This document shows, one piece after another, positions 48,001-63,000 of a DNA stretch of 64,000 nt (position 1 is its first letter; the number at the start of each line of letters is the position of its first letter). Location: the NCBI RefSeq assembly GCF_026151205.1, contig NC_087084.1:1650312-1714311 (forward strand), written 5' to 3'. A model generated the notes under the pieces. The model made no database searches and was not told where the DNA came from. It worked only from the letters and a program-made list of their open reading frames with translations. This stretch comes from Bolinopsis microptera (taxonomy: Eukaryota > Ctenophora > Tentaculata > Lobata > Bolinopsidae). Both the position numbers and the translations under genes were made by a program.

Positions 48001-51000
48001 TGGGAACCATGCAGTCTTGTCACATCTTATCCAGGGAGTCCCCTCCATCTTGTACCCTTCCTCACACGTATACCAATACTGCTGGTTACAATCAGTATCC
48101 TCTAGGTTTATCTTAGCCTTCTTCATGTTAGCATGAGGAACAAGAGGGGGAGCCGGGCACTGCTTCCTGGCACATCCACTGTGAGGGTACTCCCAGGTTC
48201 CATCAGATTGGCAGAGTGCCTCCTCCGGCTGGGGGACGTGGAAACAGCGTCTCTGTCTGGGGTTTACTCCGCAGGTGTATTCTACCTGGTGTAGTGTAGT
48301 GTTAGTGTTAGTTAGACGTTAGTATAGTGTTAGTATAGTGTAAGTGTAGTGTAGTGTTATAATTCTACCTGGTGTAGTTATGTGTTAGTGTTAGTTATAC
48401 TAGTTAGTTATAGTGTTAGTATAGTGTAAGTGTAGTGTAGTGTTATAATTCTACCTGGTGTAGTTATGTGTTAGTGTTAGTTATACTAGTTAGTTATAGT
48501 GTTAGTATAGTGTTAGTGTAGTGTTAGTGTAGTGTTAGTGTAGTGTTAGTGTAGTGTTAGTATAGTGTTAGTATAGTGTAAGTGTAGTGTAGTGTTATAA
48601 TTCTACCTGGTGTAGTTATGCTGCTTTAGTCAGGTTTATTAGTATGGCGTCATTATAATATTTACAATAAAAAAGAGGTGCAGGTTTTATTGAAGTTGTT
48701 GTAGTTTGAATAGAACTCATGATAACTAAGTGATAACTCATTGATAACTCATTATATGAGTAGAACTCATGAACTAATGATAATTAAGTGTTATCTTACC
48801 TCGTACCCATATAGAGTATCGATATACTCAGCTACCAGCGGAAGACTGACAGAAATGTCTCCGCAATCGATCGCCACGCACTCCGGCTCCGTCCCTGACC
48901 ATTTCTCTCCGTCACATTTTCGTGTTACTGTTCGGGAACTGCAATATTTTTTTAAAAATTATAGAGGGTGTACATTTTTTGGTTCTTATTTTTTGTTACA
49001 TCTTATAACAAAAATGACACAACGCACGATAAGATAAAACGAAGAATATGTCACGACCAGATAACACACTCGATCAAGGTCAAGTTCCAATCTACAACCC
49101 AAACAAATGTCAGTAAAACAAATCTAACCTTGTAGTAGTAAAGTGGTAGCCGGTGTTACACTCGTACGTTACACTAGCCTCACACTGGAAGTTCTGAGAA
49201 CTTGTCATTCTGCCGTTAGCTGGTGTCCCTGGGTTGGAGCACCTCTTCTCTGAGGAAGATTAGGAAGAGTTAGGGAGATACTACACCTCTTCTCTGTTAA
49301 TATTAGGAAGAGTTAGGGAGATACTACACCTCTTCTCTGTTAATATTAGGAAGAGTTAGGGAGATACTACATTACCTCTCTGGGAGATTATTTAAAAGAC
49401 ATTTAAGAAGTAAAGGGATGAACTGAGATTTTTAAAATAAAGAGTTGGCACTGACCCTGACAGACAGGGAAACTTCCGTTCCAGTTCCCAGTAGCTTCGC
49501 ACTTTAGCACATGGAACCTTGGGTAGATGCTCTCTGTTTCTTTTACACTGTAGGACAATTTTATTATTGGGGGGTTATTAGGAGAGCTTCTGAGGGTTTT
49601 ATTCCTTTGTTTATACAGGGGGTGCTTTATAAGGGGGAGGGGGGGGTACAGGGGGGCTGTATAGAGGAGCGGTGCTGTACTGGAGGACGAAAGTGCAAAG
49701 AAACTGCTGCTAACTGCTGCTAACTGTTGCTAACTGCTGCTGACTGCTGCTAACTGCTGCTGACTGCTGCTAACTGCTGCTTACTGCTGCTACCTGCTGC
49801 TAACTGCTGCTAACTGCTGCTAACTGCTGCTAACTGCTGATAACTGCTGATAACTGCTGCTGACTGCTGCTAACTGCTGGTGACTGCTGCTAACTGCTGC
49901 TAACTGCTGCTAACTGCTGGTAACTGCTGCTAACTGCTGCTAACTGCTGGTGACTGCTGCTAACTGCTGCTAACTGCTGCTAACTGCTGGTAACTGCTGG
50001 TAACTGCTGGTAACTGCTGGTAACTGCTGGTAACTGCTGCTAACTGCTGCTAATTGCTGCTTACTGCTGCTAACTGCTGCTAACTGCTGCTAACTGCTGC
50101 TAACTGCTGCTGACTGCTGCTAACTGCTGCTAACTGCTGCTAACTGCTGCTAACTGCTGCTAACTGCTGCTGACTGCTGCTAACTGCTGCTAATTGCTGC
50201 TAACTGCTGCTAACTGCTGCTAACTGCTGCTAACTGCTGCTAGCAGCAGTTTTTTTGCACTTTAGTCTCCCTAGGGGGGGGGGGGGGGGTGTACAGGGGG
50301 TGTACAGGGGGCTGTATTACTAGCTCAACATAGTTAAAATCATTGGTAAGATTAGTTTTGTATTCTATGTGGAATTCGAAAACAATCTTCATCTGTTCAA
50401 TCTAACTTGAAATTTAATCAAACCCATGGAAATTGGAAGTGTTTAGTGTTTACCTTTCGTTTTTGAAGGCACTATTAAACTTGTAGCAATCATCACACTT
50501 GAACGTGACAACAGTACCGTACTCGTGTGTGAGATCAGGGAAGTGGGAGCGATAAGGTGAGGAGTTTATTGAGGTGCAGACTTTAACTAAGGGTGGAGGT
50601 TTCAGTTAGAGAACTGTGAAACAAAAATATTTAGATATCATTTTAACTATCACTAATCCGTTCATTTATTCGAGGTTACGTGTTGGCGAATGTATAAATT
50701 GATGAATCTGAAGCAATAAGAAAATTGAAACAATTATCATTCAAAAAACCAAGTTAAATATTCAGAAAGGGCTCCATTGGAGGGCTTCATTGGTTTTAGT
50801 AGGTTTCATATTTTTTTAAATAAATTTTTTAATTAAAAAAAAAAATAAGTAAATAAAATTTTAAAATTGTCTTACTTGAGCAGACAGGGTGTTTGCCGGT
50901 CCATTTTCCCCACTCAGTGCAGTTCCGGACCAAATCACCGTCCGTCAGGTAATACCCTTCATCACACTTGTAAACAGCCTGGGTTTTCAGTTTTAGGATA

Positions 51001-54000
51001 CACACAATACTTTCTCACTATTGATAGGCTAATTTTATTAATAACCGCTAAATATTGTCTTTCAGTGTTCAGGGAGAACAGTATATAGCTGGTGTACGCA
51101 TGACAAGGTCCCCCCTCCCCCCTCTCTTCCTACACCCCTGGTACGCATGACAAGGTCCCCCCCCCTCCCCCCCTTCCTACACCCCTGGTACGCATGACAA
51201 GGTCCCCCCCCCCTCCCCCTCTTCCTACACCCCTGGTACGCATGACAAGGTCCCCCCCCCTCCCCCTCTTCCTACACCCCTGGTACGCATGACAAGGTCC
51301 CCCCCTCCCCCTCTTCCTACACCCCTGGTACGCATGATAAGGTCCCCCCTCTTCCTACACCCCTGGTACGCATGATAAACAAGTTTACTGAAGAGAAGTT
51401 TAAAGTAAAAAACCTATTCCTTAAATAAACTAACCGCTCCATCACAAGTCCCATCAATACTGACAAGACTGCCGTGAGTAGGGGGACTAGGTGGGGCCTG
51501 ACACGTGATCCTCTCACAAGTGGGCGCTGTCTCGTTCCACATCCCTCTAGTACAGTCCCCAGGGTCCGGTACACACTTCCTTCTCTCACAGAGACACTCT
51601 GAGTCGTGACTGAAGGTGTAGCACCTGTCACATCTGTAACGCGCCATGTCCCCACACCCTCGTCCCGTTGTGTCTACTTGTCCGTGCTCTATTTCCGGAG
51701 CCTCCTCACATTGTCTCACTGAACATATTAAGTGGTGTTGTTAGATCTTTAGATAAGTGATAGTTGACCAATAGTTAGTCGGTTGTAAATCAACTAAATT
51801 ATTGTGGTATATTCACTATATGAGATAAGAGAAGAGAGCCATTTTAGGACGCGAGGAGAGTTAGGACTCGACGGACTACATTAAATCAATTCCCTCCTTA
51901 ACGTCCTCAATAAATGTAATAGACTGGACTACAATCTGTAGTGTACAATAGTTATAAACTATTGTGAAAATATTTTGTAACTATGACACACTCATAGTGA
52001 TCAACTTCTAAGTCTAACTCCTCCAATGTTTTCAATGACTTACAGTTCATTTTAGGCTCTTTTGTTGTCCAAGACCAAGATTTATCGTAGTTACATTGCG
52101 CTTCCATGATTCCATCCGTCGACTGAAAGACATCATTATTATAAAACAGGATCTTACCGACAAAAATGATTCATAAAAATACCTTAATGCAGTAAACTGT
52201 ACCCTTGAAACAGATTTTCCCAACATTTGTCGCATGCAGCTATATCTTTGATTTCGTATAATTCATGTATAATTAGCAAGCCCTGAAAGACAAGGCTTGC
52301 TAATTATCAAGTCATATAATATCTGAATTGCTATCTACAAATTATTGCTTTATTACATATCAAAAATGATTGTTCCAATTCGCTAAATTTGCTTTTCCCC
52401 CTAAACTAAAATCAAATAATATTATATATTAACAAATTAAGCTAATTTATGATTCAAGAATTAATAAAGAAACCATTGTCTCTTCAGCACATGACTCCTC
52501 GTAGTAGCACTCATCACACTCAAGCTCCTTCTTGAAGTTGCATTTATTCTCTCCTGCTTTGTAGGTACAGTGTGGTACAGCTGGCGGGGTGGCGCACCTC
52601 GACCCTGATAATTAATTAGTTTTTAGTTATTTTCAACTGTATTTTGATTCATTTTTTAAATACTTATTGCTTTGATGGGTTTTCTTCCTTCGATTTACTC
52701 GTATACCTTTTTAAGAGTTTCATTTATCAGGATATCCCAAAAATTATTATTTAAATTTCCAACTAAAATGAAGATACAGTTTTACTGAGGTATTTATTGG
52801 TGTGCTAACTAATTAATTAATTATAAAGAAAAAAATGAAAAAATACATGTTAAGAAAAAAGAAAAAAATATATATATATAAAAAAGTATCTCTTACTGTG
52901 GCAAGTAGGGAGGTGATGTGACCAGGTCTTGTTTGTCTGGCACGTGTGAATCTGGGACCTTGAACCGTCAGGGAGCTCATAACACTCGTCACATGTCACC
53001 TCCACCTGACCGTTCAGTTATATCAAGGAGAGGGAAATGAGTATAAATAAAACAATAATATTATTTTTTAAATTGTTTATTGGATAGTGAAACAACAGTC
53101 TAGCCTAGTCTCTTTGCTCCCAATATTATCATTTTTTTATTTATTTTGTATCTACCTTCCTATACTTTTAACATCATATCACACTTCCCCTCACACATTA
53201 ATGACCATATCAGACCTGTATCTAATGTATCTGGAATTTGACGTATTGAAATACCACTTTTGACTCTATATCCACAGTTATTCACCATGGATTTGTTTGT
53301 TATTAAATAGTTTTTCATAAATTTTTGAATTTAGATTAATTCGATGTAATGGGTCCAAGTTACTGCGGACATAGTTCACTATGTGTTTACCGTGTTTGGG
53401 TGCCAATCATATTTTACAGATGGGGCGACATTTTGAACGATTCTACTTTATATTCATCTATTGCTGTACTCTGTAAAATTTGAAAAGTATTTAATAACAA
53501 AAAATAATATAAAACGCTCTTTGAACAGTACTCACAGTGCTCTGACAATGAGCAGGGTTATCTAGACTGTACTCTTGAGGGGAGGTGTATTGAAGGTGCA
53601 TGGTCTCATCTATATCTCTGTAGGGGCAAGTCTTTACTGAAACGCATTGTGGTGGTCAGACCTTGTGTAGTTAGCAATTTAAATTTAAAACATCAAATTC
53701 GAGTTCATTTAAATGCAATGTTGCTGTGTATAATGTTTAACATTGATTTGTTTGTAATATATAAGTGATTTGCTTATTAACTTAAACTACTCACACGTGC
53801 AGGACTTGTCTCTGTTAGTCCACTCTCCTATCTCTCCTATATCTGACTGTTTCTTAACACACTGTTTTACGGGCGGGTTCTTTATTCCGTCCACTACTGC
53901 TCCATCCTGCAAATATATGCAAATATTTGACAATATGCACTATGCAGATATGCAAATATGCAAATATGCAAATATGCAAATATACAAATATACAAATATG

Positions 54001-57000
54001 CAAATATGCAAATATGCAAATATACCCTGCTTAGTTTCGGGATCAATATTTTATTAGGTCCCCTATATTGATGTCTTCACTAGTGAACTAACTAACCTCA
54101 TCGTTGTACTCAAAGCAAGGTCCGCAGATAGGATCTATCTCCTGACACACATAGTCTCTGTCACATGTGGCAAAGTTCTCTTTAACAGTCATCTCACCCA
54201 GTTCCTGTAGAACCGTTCTGGTCCCCTTTCTGTAAACCAACTGTGTACTCTTCTCCTCAGTTATTGGGTCCACCGGCTCCTCCAGGTGCTCGCAACAGAT
54301 AGCTGCGGTGTTGTCAACATGTTACCATATTAGGGCATCACGTGGTACAACATACACTACTTGCCTTGAAGTTTTAATTCTGTTCTACATTAGAATCTGC
54401 AATAAGTCTCAAATACATAATGAATAATTTCCCTAAACTTATGACCTCCCCCCGCCCTTACTACTCACGTTCACAGACAGGAGGGTTGGAGCTCCAGCCA
54501 GCAGTCCCCGTGTTGGTGTTTTGGTTACAAGTCAGAGTCTCACTTCCAACCAGTCTGTAGCAGGGATCACACTCGTATCGTACTGTACCTGTTAGGAGAC
54601 GTTGTTAGTCTACACATCATCTACATATGAACAGATACAAAGAGGAAGGGAAACTAAAAGTTAAAAATAAATAGACTAATATGAATCAGCGGATGATAAT
54701 TAATTAGCGGATAATTAGCGGATAATAGTTAATTCTCACCGCAAGTGCAAGCAGACTCCGGTTCCACTGTTTTAAAACTTCCGTTATCAATAGTGACAGG
54801 CTCGGAGCAGGTGATGGGGACGCACTTTGGAAGGTCCTTGTCCCAGAACTTAGTGGGAAGACATTGCAGGGTGTCTGTTATAACATCGGCACTGATCTTG
54901 TGACAGCAGTCACATTCCACATCTATCTGTGGAGATGTGTTGAAAGATAAAGATGTTGAGACAAAGAGACAAGAGTATCCAGATGTTTGAAGCAGCAGTG
55001 CGTTTAGAACAAAATGTTAAAGTGAGATGGACTTACAGGCTAAATATCTAAAAGTGAGATGAACTTACAGGCTAAATATTTAAAAGTGAGATGGACTTAC
55101 AGGCTAAATATCTAAAAGTGAGATGAACTTACAGGCTAAATATTTAAAAGTGAGATGGACTTACAGGCTAAATATCTAAAAGTGAGATGGACTTACAGGC
55201 TAAATATCTAAAAGTGAGATGAACTTACAGGCTAAATATTTAAAAGTGAGATGGACTTACAGGCTAAATATCTAAAAGTGAGATGAACTTACAGGCTAAA
55301 TATCTAAAAGTGAGATGAACTTACAGGCTAAATATCTAAAAGTGAGATGAACTTACAGGCTAAATATCTAAAAGTGAGATGGACTCAGAAACCAAAAATA
55401 TAAAAGTGAGATGGACTTACAGTTTGGTTGCACTTCTTTGTACTGTGTACTACAGTGTAGTGAAGGTTGTTTTCAGCTGGGATCTCAGGAACGTTACAAT
55501 CTTTTCCTGTTTAAAGTTTAGGTTAATTCTAATCAAGTCATGATTCTGATCAACGTTCTGTATTAAATGTTAGTGAGGATAGGTCATCGTAAACTGTAAT
55601 ATTTTAAAGTTTATCTTGTTTTACTCAGCAACTAAAACAATAGTGTATATTACACATATATATAATATGTTTATTGTGTAAGTAAAGTGTAAGTAAGTGT
55701 ATCTTATTTTACCTTTTGCTACTAAAGCAAATTAAACAATAAAATACTCACTGGTACACATTCTGTCGGTGTTGGTCCAGTAACCTTCCTTACTGTTACC
55801 CTTCTTGACACACTTCCTCGTGGGTGCAGAGTCGGACTGAAAACATACCAAGTTACTTTGTTACTACTAGTTAATGTAACATAACAAGTTAATGTACTTG
55901 TTTTAAACAATCAATGTTTTTGAAGTTTTCAACGTTCTTTACAATTCTGGTTTAGTTTGGATCCAGTTTCTTTTCGAGAGTATTCCTTTTAATGAGTTTA
56001 TTAAACCTCAAACAAAACTAAAGGTTGGAAAGTAAAGCAGCCGTTATGAAACAAGTAAAACAAGTAGCGTACTACTACTGCTATAAGTAGCTAATTATCA
56101 GTAACCTACCACATCCCCCTCTGTTCTGTACTCATAGCACTCGTCACACTCAGCTGCTACCTCCTGGCACACGTAGTTGTCTCCACAACCTGCCGGGTTA
56201 GCGCCGTGTGTGTAACGTACCCCCGTAGATATTACCTGCAGGTTTAAATCTTAATACTTTATAAAGTGTGTGTATAAATACGCTATAACTAATTAACTAT
56301 ATATAACTAATAATTTGAGGATGTTTGAGGGTGGGATCTGCAACAATACTTGTAATTGTATGACGGGATCAAAACGGGATCAAAACGGGATCAATACAAT
56401 TTTACACAAGAATACAATACTTGTATAGATTGGCGATTTTTATAATTCTGGTCGTTTCATTGTTTCCTTCGTTCATTAAAATTATTGAAATATTTGTAAA
56501 GGAGTAAATGTGACCTGGTAGTGTGGTTACTTACTCCTTTATAAGTAAGATTATTACCTGGTAGTGTGGTTACGTACTCCTTTATAAATATTGTTATTAC
56601 CTGGTAGTCCTCATCCTCGCTGGGTACGGGTAGTAGTGCTGGGCAGCAAATAGCTGAAACGGAATATCAGTCAGCTATGTGTAATCATAGTTTATTGTTA
56701 TAAATTTGTTGAATTTATAACAATAAACAATAAATTCAATTTTTTGTTTTATTCTAAACATTTCTTGTTTCATTGAATAATAAAATCAAAATATTTTAAA
56801 ATTAAATGTTAACCATATGCACATTTTGCAAAACTGATAAAATGATAAAACGTACGTTGACAAGAGGGCGGGGTGTTACATTTTACAAAACTGATAAAAT
56901 GATAAAACGTACGTTGACAGGATGGAGGGGTGTTGACCCAGCTCGTGAGACTGAACTCCAAATCAGGCTGAGTACAGATCACCTCCTCGTTGCCTACTAG

Positions 57001-60000
57001 TTCTGTGCACTCGTTACAAGTGTACTTTAACTGCGGAGATCAGGTGCCTGTCACTATTTGGTGGCCCATGTAATGACAGTAACAGGTTTTTTTTTCGAAC
57101 AAAAATAATTATTTTGTCATTATTTTCAAAATTGTTTGTTTAAATTATTTTCTCAAATATTACCTTTCCACCGCAGGATAAAGCTTCCTTAGTAACTGTG
57201 GCGTTAGTGACAACAGGGATCTCATCGTCCGCACATGCCATTACTGAAATTATGACCTGATTAGAAAATTTAAATTCGAGTTATATTTAATATATGATAC
57301 ACAAATTCAAAATCACACCATAAAAACATTGTTTTAAGGCTGACATATAATCAAATTATCTGGACATTGATCAACATGTTTAATAATTGTCATAAACAAT
57401 TTGAGCAATTTGAGGAATACTCAAGTAAGGTAATGTTGCCATGGTTACATGACCATTATAAGGTACTCACTTTGACAGACTGGAGGTAGTCCACTCCACT
57501 GGCCCTTAGGGTCTTTCTTAATGTCTTTAGGAACACAAGATCTCTCCAGGTCTCCACTCACGTGTCTGTAGCACTTGTCACACTCCCATCTGAAGTGTGT
57601 GAGTGTCAGTAATTTAATATATAAGTATATACATTCCCATCTGAACAGTAACATATTATAGAGTGGCGTTTATTACATAGTGAGGTAGTTTATTACTAGC
57701 AGGAACCCGTATAACCCTATTTTTTCATGCTGATTTGGAGGACATTAAAGCATTTGACCCATTCAAAAAAAGGTTCAGTAATTTATTATAGAGTGATGTT
57801 GAGGAGATAAGGATGACTGAACTCTGCTTAATCTAATGTAAATCCAATTAGAAAGGAGGTAAAGAAAGTGGTTGAACATAATAAACAGATCAAGAGAAAC
57901 TGAAGAAAGTGAACAGGTAAAAACACTTTACCTGAGTGTGTTAGGTTGTGTTACCTGAGTGAAGAAAGTGAACAGGTAAAAACACTCTACCTGAGTGTGT
58001 TAGGTTGTGTTACCTGAGTGAAGAAAGTGAACAGGTAAAACACTTTACCTGAGTGTGTTAGGTAGTGTTACCTGAGTGAAGAAAGTGAACAGGTAAAAAC
58101 ACTCTACCTGAGTGTGTTAGGTTGTGTTACCTGAGTGAAGAAAGTGAACAGGTAAAACACTTTACCTGAGTGTGTTAGGTTGTGTTACCTGAGTGAAGAA
58201 AGTGAACAGGTAAAAACACTCTACCTGAGTGTGTTAGGTTGTGTTACCTGAGTGAAGAAAGTGAACAGGTAAAACACTCTACCTGAGTGTGTTAGGTAGT
58301 GTTACCTGAGTGAAGAAAGTGAACAGGTAAAAACACTTTACCTGAGTGTGTTAGGTTGTGTTACCTGAGTGAAGAAAGTGAACAGGTAAAACACTTTACC
58401 TTAATGTGGTGGTGCAGTTGTACTCGTGGTCGTCGTTCACTAGATAAGCGTTAGAGACTGGCTCAGGAGCATCACATGTCATGTCTGGAAACGATACAGC
58501 ATGTTACCGTGGTTACAATATCACACACCACTTGGTACCAGTAAAAGTCCCATTATTTTAAACGCAGTGATTGTGGGTGCGCACTAAAGAATTCACCAGA
58601 CTATTTTCCTATAATCTAACAAGCTAACAGAACCATCAGTTACAGAGTGTTTCACATGAAATGTGTCTATTTTAAATTTGTTGAAAATACAGTAAGTTCT
58701 TACAAATGCAGCTAGGAGTGTGTGACAAATACTGCAAGTTCTTACAAATGCAGCTAGGGATGTGTGACTTACAAGTGCAGCTAGGGATGCAACTTATAAA
58801 TGCAGCTAGGGATGTGTGACGATGAAATAATGTAAGTTCTTACAAATGCAGCTAGGGATGTGTGACGATGAAATAAAGTAAGTTCTTACAAATGCAGCTA
58901 GGGATGTGTGAGGATGATATGTTCCACGTTCCATCACTCTGACACATCAACCTGTCTTTGTCACATACGTGATAACAATCTTTAGATACTGCCTGAGTAG
59001 AGGGAGGTTGTAAATATTCTACTAATTTAATGTAAATATTGTTAAAAAGGATTTTTAATAGCTATAAGATATATTGAATAGTAAAGCTATAAGATATATT
59101 TAAGAGAGTGAATAACATTCTATTCAAAGAACAGCGATGTCACTGTTAAAAGAGTAAATAACTTACCTCTACGTCCATTATATCACCACAGTAGAATGTG
59201 TCATCTCCAGAAACCCTCTTTCCGTCTACTGAACTCTCAAACTGGCAACCACCTGGTTATATATTGATTACTGTTTTAAACAACAACAAAAGATCCGAAA
59301 TTTTGTAAGAGTGTCCTTCAGTACACACTTATTTAAGTTAAATTATTATTGTTTCGTGTATAATTTCTGGGGTTAACTTCAGCTCAATATAATGACTTTT
59401 GAGTCTTATCTCACCATTATGAGTCTTATGAGGTGGTCCTAATTCACACAATATCAGGTTTCCTCTCAACCATAATACCAATCTCCTTACCTGGCCACTC
59501 TACATCATAGTTATATTTCCTCTTAACCATAATACCAATCTCCTTACCTGGCCACTCTACATCATAGTTATATTTCCTCTTAACCATAATACCAATCTCC
59601 TTACCTGGCCACTCTACATCATAGTTATATTTCCTCTTAACCATAATACCAATCTCCTTACCTGGCCACTCTACATCATAGTTATATTTCCTCTTAACCA
59701 TAATACCAATCTCCTTACCTGGCCACTCTACATCATAGTTGTATCTCCTAGAGAACTCCGGTTGTCTCCATGGACACGTCTTCCTAGAGCAGGTTGGTAT
59801 CTCGTGATCCCATTCACCAGAACCGTCACATGACAACGTGGCCTCTCCGTTCATTTCATAACATCCTGGGATAACTTTAATTTACATTACTTACCCAGAT
59901 AACCAATGGAATTGCTTAGCATTACTGAACTAAATTGCATGCTACATTTCAAATGTATAGAAATATAAAGAGATAATGTTAAACTAGATCCCCTTACCAT

Positions 60001-63000
60001 CATCGCACTCCAAAGTCACAACACAGTTACACTTGAAGAGATAATGTTAAACTAGATCCCCTTACCATCATCACACTCCAAAGTCACAACACAGTTACAC
60101 TTGAAGTATAAAGAGATAATGTTAAACTAGATCCCCTTACCATCATCACACTACAAAGTCACAACACAGTTACACTTGAAGTATAAAGAGATAATGTTAA
60201 ACTAGATCCCCTTACCATCATCACACTACAAAGTCACAACACAGTTGCACTTACCATCATCGCACTCCAAAGTCACAACACAGTTACACTTGAAGAGATA
60301 ATGTTAAATTAGGGCCCTTACCATCATCGCACTCCAAAGTCACAACACAGTTACACTTGAAGTCATTGCTACAAGTCTCCTCCACAACCCGGATGTTATC
60401 CCTCAACACCAGCTCAGGGCACTCCATCTTCACACACGTTATCTCCACCCCGTCATACACACCGTCCACGTGGGATAAAGGACAGGTCTGGTTACTCGCT
60501 ACTTGTGTGCAACTTCTTGTGTTGTCTCCGCCTTCTTGTCTGTAACAGGTGTTGCAGGTTGCGGTTGAGGCTTCTCCGCATTGTAGTGCTCCTGGGGGAG
60601 GGTGAGGTATTAGGCTGGGCCCTGGGGTGGGTATTAGGCTGGAGGAGGGTGGGTATTAGGCTGGGCCCTGGGGTGGGTATTAGGCTGGGGGAGGGTGGGT
60701 ATTAGGCTGGAGGAGGGTGGGTATTAGGCTGGGGGGAGGGTAGGTATTAGACTGGGCCCTGGGGTGGGTATTAGGCTGGAGGAGGGTGGGTATTAGGCTG
60801 GAGGAGGGTGGGTATTAGGCTGGAGGAGGGTGGGTATTAGGCTGGAGGAGGGTGGGTATTAGGCTGGAGGAGGGTGGGTATTAGGCTGGAGGAGGGTGGG
60901 TATTAGGCTGGAGGAGGGTGGGTATTATGCTGGAGGAGGGTGGGTATTAGGCTGGAGGAGGGTGGGTATTAGGCTGGAGGAGGGTGGGTATTAGGCTGGG
61001 CCCTGGGGTGGGTATTAGGCTGGAGGAGGGTGGGTATTAGGCTGGAGGAGGGTGGGTATTAGGCTGGAGGAGGGTGGGTATTAGGCTGGAGGAGGGTGGG
61101 TATTAGGCTGGGCCCTGGGGTGGGTATTAGGCTGGAGGAGGGTGGGTATTAGGCTGGAGGAGGGTGGGTATTAGGCTGGGGGGAGGGTGGGTATTAGGCT
61201 GGGCCCTGGGGTGGGTATTAGGCTGGAGGAGGGTGGGTATTAGGCTGGAGGAGGGTGGGTATTAGGCTGGGGGGAGGGTGGGTATTAGGCTGGGCCCTGG
61301 GTGGGTATTAGGCTGGAGGAGGGTTGGTATTAGGCTGGGCCCTGGGGTGGGTATTAGGCTGGGGGAGGGTGGGTATTAGGCTGGAGGAGGGTGGGTATTA
61401 GGCTGGAGGAGGGTGGGTATTAGGCTGGAGGAGGGTGGGTATTAGGCTGGAGGAGGGTGGGTATTAGGCTGGGGGGAGGGTGGGTATTAGGCTGGAGGAG
61501 GGTGGGTATTAGGCTGGAGGAGGGTGGGTATTAGGCTGGAGGAGGGTGGGTATTAGGCTGGGGGGAGGGTGGGTATTAGGCTGGGCCCTGGGGTGGGTAT
61601 TAGGCTGGAGGAGGGTGGGTATTAGGCTGGAGGAGGGTGGGTATTAGGCTGGAGGAGGGTGGGTATTAGGCTGGGGGAGGGTGGGTATTAGGCTGGAGGA
61701 GGGTGGGTATTAGGCGGGGCCCTGGGGTGGGTATTAGGCTGGAGGAGGGTGGGTATTAGGCTGGAGGAGGGTGGGTATTAGGCTGGGCCCTGGGGTGGGT
61801 ATTAGGCTGGAGGAGGGTGGGTATTAGGCTGGAGGAGGGTGGGTATTAGGCTGGAGGAGGGTGGGTATTAGGCTGGAGGAGGGTGGGTATTAGGCTGGGG
61901 GAGGGTGGGTATTAGGCTGGGCCCTGGGGTGGGTATTAGGCTGGAGGAGGGTGGGTATTAGGCTGGAGGAGGGTGGGTATTAGGTTGGAGGAGGGTGGGT
62001 ATTAGGCTGGGGGAGGGTGGGTATTAGGCTGGAGGAGGGTGGGTATTAGGCTGGGCCCTGGGGTGGGTATTAGGCTGGAGGAGGGTGGGTATTAGGCTGG
62101 AGGAGGGTGGGTATTAGGCTGGAGGAGGGTGGGTATTAGGCTGGAGGAGGGTGGGTATTAGGCTGGGCCCTGGGGTGGGTATTAGGCTGGAGGAGGGTGG
62201 GTATTAGGCTGGGGGAGGGTGGGTATTAGGCTGGGCCCTGGGGTGGGTATTAGGCTGGAGGAGGGTGGGTATTAGGCTGGAGGAGGGTGGGTATTAGGCT
62301 GGGGGGAGGGTGGGTATTAGGCTGGGCCCTGGGGTGGGGGTGGGTATAAGGCTGGGGGGAGGGTGGGTATTAGGCTGGGGGGGGGGAAGAGGGTGGGGGA
62401 GGGTGCAGCGGAGGGTGTAAGGAATATTTAGAAATAGGTGGAACACTTGTTTATTACGTTTATTTTTTACGGAACCTCTAGGGCAAACAAACAAACAAAC
62501 AAACAAACAAACCCCACCTTTTTTGTTAGTGATGAGAGCGTTGGGAACGTTTCTCTGTCTGCACATGATAGGGGCACATTGTGGCTCGCTGTTGCTCCAC
62601 ACTGTGGCTGTTCCGTTCCATTTGCACGTGCGCTCGCACGTACTCGTGCATGGGAAACTGCAGCTGTTACATTGCACGTGCAGTGTGTCTCCGCACTCCA
62701 GGATTTCTCCTGATAGATATTAATATTTTTGGGTCATTTTATAAAACATCTATATTTGTGGGTACCGTAAAATTCATTAAGCTACATATTATTGTATTTG
62801 TTAAATATTCAGCCTGTATAGTGTATATTTCCGGTTGCATTTAATAGGAATATATTGTTCCTAATGTTCCTAATGTTCCTAATGTTCCTAATGTTCCTAA
62901 TGTTCCTAATGTTCCTAATGTTCCTAATGTTCCTAATGTTCCTAATGTTCCTAATGTTCCTAATGTTCCTGCTGTTGCGCCTACCTTGAGAAACCTCAGC

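Noticed and set aside
60505-60705. Plus-strand Arg/Leu-rich ORF
   Set aside because: Antisense of exon 5 running into the 22-bp minisatellite.
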